From positions 1-48,502 of the forward strand of contig JAGQUM010000010.1 in NCBI GenBank assembly GCA_020438485.1: a stretch of 48,502 nt of DNA. The letters run 5' to 3'. The number at the start of each line of letters is the position of its first letter. Position 1 is the stretch's first letter. This DNA comes from Thermoleophilia bacterium (GTDB lineage Bacteria > Actinomycetota > Thermoleophilia > Miltoncostaeales > Miltoncostaeaceae). The notes below the pieces were generated by a model. That model was given only the letters and a program-made list of their open reading frames with translations, did no database searches and had not been told where the DNA came from. A program made the translations under genes and the position numbers. Below, piece after piece: positions 46,819 through 48,502 of the stretch.

Positions 46819-48414
46819 ATGACCCCTCGCCGCCGCGCGACCCTGTCCGTCGCCGCCGCCGTGGGCGCTCTCGCCGCCGCCACCGCGCCCGGCACGGCCG
46901 CCGCGGCCACCGAGTCGATCGTCCTCATGGCGCCCGGCGTCTCGCCCGTCGCCGCGCGGCACGTCATCGCCGCCTCGGGCGGCACCATCACCCGGCGCGT
47001 GCCCATGATCAACGCGTACGGCGTGCGCGCGTCGGCCGCCGCCACCGCCGGCCTCGCCCGCGCGGGCGGCGTGCGGAGCGTGACGCCGAACGTCGCGTGG
47101 CGGCCCGCCGGCGCCACGACCAGGCCCGCGCCGGCATCCGGGACGGCCGGCATTGCGGCGAAGTCCGCGCCCGCCCCCAGCCCGACGGCGACCTCGCCGC
47201 TGGTCACGTCGTTCAACGAGTCGCTCTCGACGCCCGCCGCGTGGACCTCGGCGTACAGGGCCACCGGCAAGGGGGTGGGTGTCGCGGTCATCGACACCGG
47301 CGTCGCCGGAGGCGTCCCCGATTTCCGCACCTCGCGCACGGACCCCACGTCGCGCGTCGTCGCGTCGGTCGTGACGAACCCGCATGCCACCACGGCCACC
47401 GACGCCTACGGTCACGGCACCCACGTCGCGGGTCTCATCGCCGGCAACGGCAGCGCCCGCCCATTCGGGGATCCGCTCGCCGGGAGGTATTCCGGCACGG
47501 CGCCCGAGGCCCAGATCGTCTCGGTCAAGGCCTCCGACGACCATGGCAACGCCACGCTGCTCGACGTCATCTACGGCCTTCAGTTCGTCGTTGACAACAG
47601 GGCCGCGTACAACATCCGCGTCGTCAACCTCAGCCTCGAGTCGTCCGCTCCACAGCCGTACCGCGTGGACCCGCTCGACGCGGCGGTGGAGGCCGCGTGG
47701 CGCAGGGGCATCGTGGTCGTCGCCGCCGCCGGCAACCGCGGGACGGCGACCGACGCCGTCATGTACGCCCCGGGCAACGACCCCTACGTGCTGAGCGTGG
47801 GCGCCGTCGACGACAGGGGTACCAAGTCCCCGAGCGATGACACGCTGGCCACGTGGTCCAGCCGCGGCGTCACGCAGGACGGGGTGAGAAAGCCGGAGGT
47901 GCTGGCGCCCGGTGCGCGGATGGTGAGCGTGCTCGCCCCCGGCAGTGACTTCGCGACGCTGTGCCCGTCGTGCGTGGTCTCGGGCCAGTACATCCGCATC
48001 GGCGGCACGTCGATGTCGGCGGCCGTCGCGTCCGGCGTCGTGGCCGACATCCTCCAGGCGCACCCCACGTGGACTCCCGACCAGGTGAAGGCCGCGATCG
48101 TGGGGACGACCCGGACCGTGGCGGGGACCGGACCCGAGATCTCCGCGACCGCAGCGATCAAGGCCGACCCCGACAAGCTGCCGAGGGTGAACGTGGGCCT
48201 GACCGCGAGCACGCTGCTGGACGCGTCCGGTTCCATCGACTGGACCAGGGCGTCGTGGAGCAGGGCGTCGTGGAGCAGGGCCGCCGACCCGCTGCGGGCG
48301 TCGTGGAGCCGGGCCTCCTGGAGCTGCGCGTGCTCGCTCGACGCGTCCGGAGCGGTGGACCCCGCCCGCGCCTCGTGGAGCCGGGCGTCGTGGAGCGCCG
48401 CCTGGGACAAGTAG
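46819..48414 (+). CDS. Secreted S8 (subtilisin-like) protease with Trp-Ser repeat tail, copy 2
   Basis: This 531-residue paralog has the same order as copy 1: a signal peptide (RRRATLSVAAAVGALAAATA then PGTAAAA), a propeptide and Pro/Ala-rich linker (PAPASGTAGIAAKSAPAPSP), and a subtilisin domain with Asp159 (VAVIDTGVAG), His199 (AYGHGTHVAGLIAGNG) and Ser398 (GGTSMSAAVASG). The tail (about residues 473-531) is RASWSRASWSRAAD, LRASWSRASWSCACSL and ARASWSRASWSAAWDK. It differs from copy 1 by R-A for R-S and by a longer propeptide linker. It is probably expressed from the same riboswitch-controlled transcript. A GC hairpin follows its stop. Confidence 0.9.
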   Translation: MTPRRRATLSVAAAVGALAAATAPGTAAAATESIVLMAPGVSPVAARHVIAASGGTITRRVPMINAYGVRASAAATAGLARAGGVRSVTPNVAWRPAGATTRPAPASGTAGIAAKSAPAPSPTATSPLVTSFNESLSTPAAWTSAYRATGKGVGVAVIDTGVAGGVPDFRTSRTDPTSRVVASVVTNPHATTATDAYGHGTHVAGLIAGNGSARPFGDPLAGRYSGTAPEAQIVSVKASDDHGNATLLDVIYGLQFVVDNRAAYNIRVVNLSLESSAPQPYRVDPLDAAVEAAWRRGIVVVAAAGNRGTATDAVMYAPGNDPYVLSVGAVDDRGTKSPSDDTLATWSSRGVTQDGVRKPEVLAPGARMVSVLAPGSDFATLCPSCVVSGQYIRIGGTSMSAAVASGVVADILQAHPTWTPDQVKAAIVGTTRTVAGTGPEISATAAIKADPDKLPRVNVGLTASTLLDASGSIDWTRASWSRASWSRAADPLRASWSRASWSCACSLDASGAVDPARASWSRASWSAAWDK

Positions 48415-48423
48415 GGCCTCGGA

Positions 48424-48449
48424 GGGGGAGGGGCGTGCGCCCCGCCCCC
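48424..48449 (+). terminator. Hairpin after the subtilase pair
   Basis: GGGGG-A-GGGGC (48424-48434) pairs with GCCCC-G-CCCCC (48439-48449) with a single A:G mismatch around GTGC. There is no U-tract. It separates the protease operon from the convergent tRNA. Confidence 0.5.
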
Positions 48450-48460
48450 CTGCCCGGGAG

Positions 48461-48502
48461 AGCCGGCGAGGGGACTCGAACCCCTGACCTGCTGCTTACA
48501 AG
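48461..48502 (-). tRNA. tRNA-Thr (anticodon TGT), 3' part, cut by the window end
   Basis: The minus strand shows loop CTTGTAA (anticodon TGT, reading ACA) at the window edge, the 3' side of its stem, a short variable region AGGTC, T-arm AGGGG TTCGAGT CCCCT and acceptor 3' strand CGCCGGC plus discriminator T. The 5' half is outside the window. Confidence 0.85.

Noticed and set aside
48241-48400. Tandem repeated bases at the subtilase 3' ends, considered as a CRISPR or DNA repeat array
   Set aside because: The repeats are in frame, encode the WSRxSWS tail and differ at the DNA level between copies, so they are protein repeats, not CRISPR.

Overview
The window is 48.5 kb of very GC-rich DNA (third codon positions almost all G or C) with many GTG starts, 4-bp ATGA/GTGA gene overlaps and TANNNT -10 elements placed 6-8 nt before start codons. 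This fits an actinobacterium (Actinomycetota). Trp-Ser repeat subtilases, a SigB/SigF-type sigma factor and two membrane GGDEF-EAL proteins would suit a deep lineage such as Thermoleophilia, but that placement is inferred. It looks like ordinary chromosome: two tRNA genes (Arg-TCT, and the 3' part of Thr-TGT), housekeeping genes (mutS2, typA), and no insertion sequence, prophage, rRNA or CRISPR array.

Layout. 1-4.0 kb: the N-terminus of a secreted protein, a His-rich CDF metal exporter, and a copper module (copA-copZ facing csoR across a symmetric operator). 4.0-6.0 kb: a frame-broken remnant, a small GPGG membrane protein, and a SigF-type sigma factor coupled to an anti-sigma-like protein. 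6.0-8.5 kb: the first GGDEF-EAL protein. 8.5-12.5 kb: an ABC exporter divergent from a NarL-type two-component system, then a small secreted protein. 12.7-20.9 kb: tRNA-Arg, a GFA-family protein, an EF-G-like GTPase, a choice-of-anchor L secreted protein, a macrodomain-GNAT pair, two nitroreductases and an unknown protein. 20.9-29.7 kb: mutS2, a LacI regulator, an ArsR-DUF808-SulP cluster and typA. 29.7-34.2 kb: a DUF4298-like protein, a PhoD phosphatase, a DUF3995-like membrane protein, a group II truncated hemoglobin and an APP1-type phosphatase. 34.2-39.5 kb: a cobalamin riboswitch followed by a six-gene B12 uptake and salvage operon (btuF-C-D, cobU-T-S). 39.5-42.4 kb: tetR with an ABC-2 exporter and a Pro-rich membrane protein. 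42.5-48.4 kb: the second GGDEF-EAL protein, a cyclic di-GMP-I (GEMM) riboswitch, and two tandem secreted subtilases with Trp-Ser repeat tails.

The most interesting system is the last one. A GGDEF-EAL protein whose phosphodiesterase domain has lost a conserved Asp lies directly upstream of a c-di-GMP-sensing riboswitch, which in turn precedes two tandem exported proteases with an unusual repeated WSRxSWS tail. This suggests a compact, locally encoded circuit from second messenger to secreted protease. A second strong theme is promoter architecture: at least a dozen genes appear to be transcribed as leaderless mRNAs, and several operators (CsoR, the ArsR/SulP pair, TetR) sit inside those promoters.
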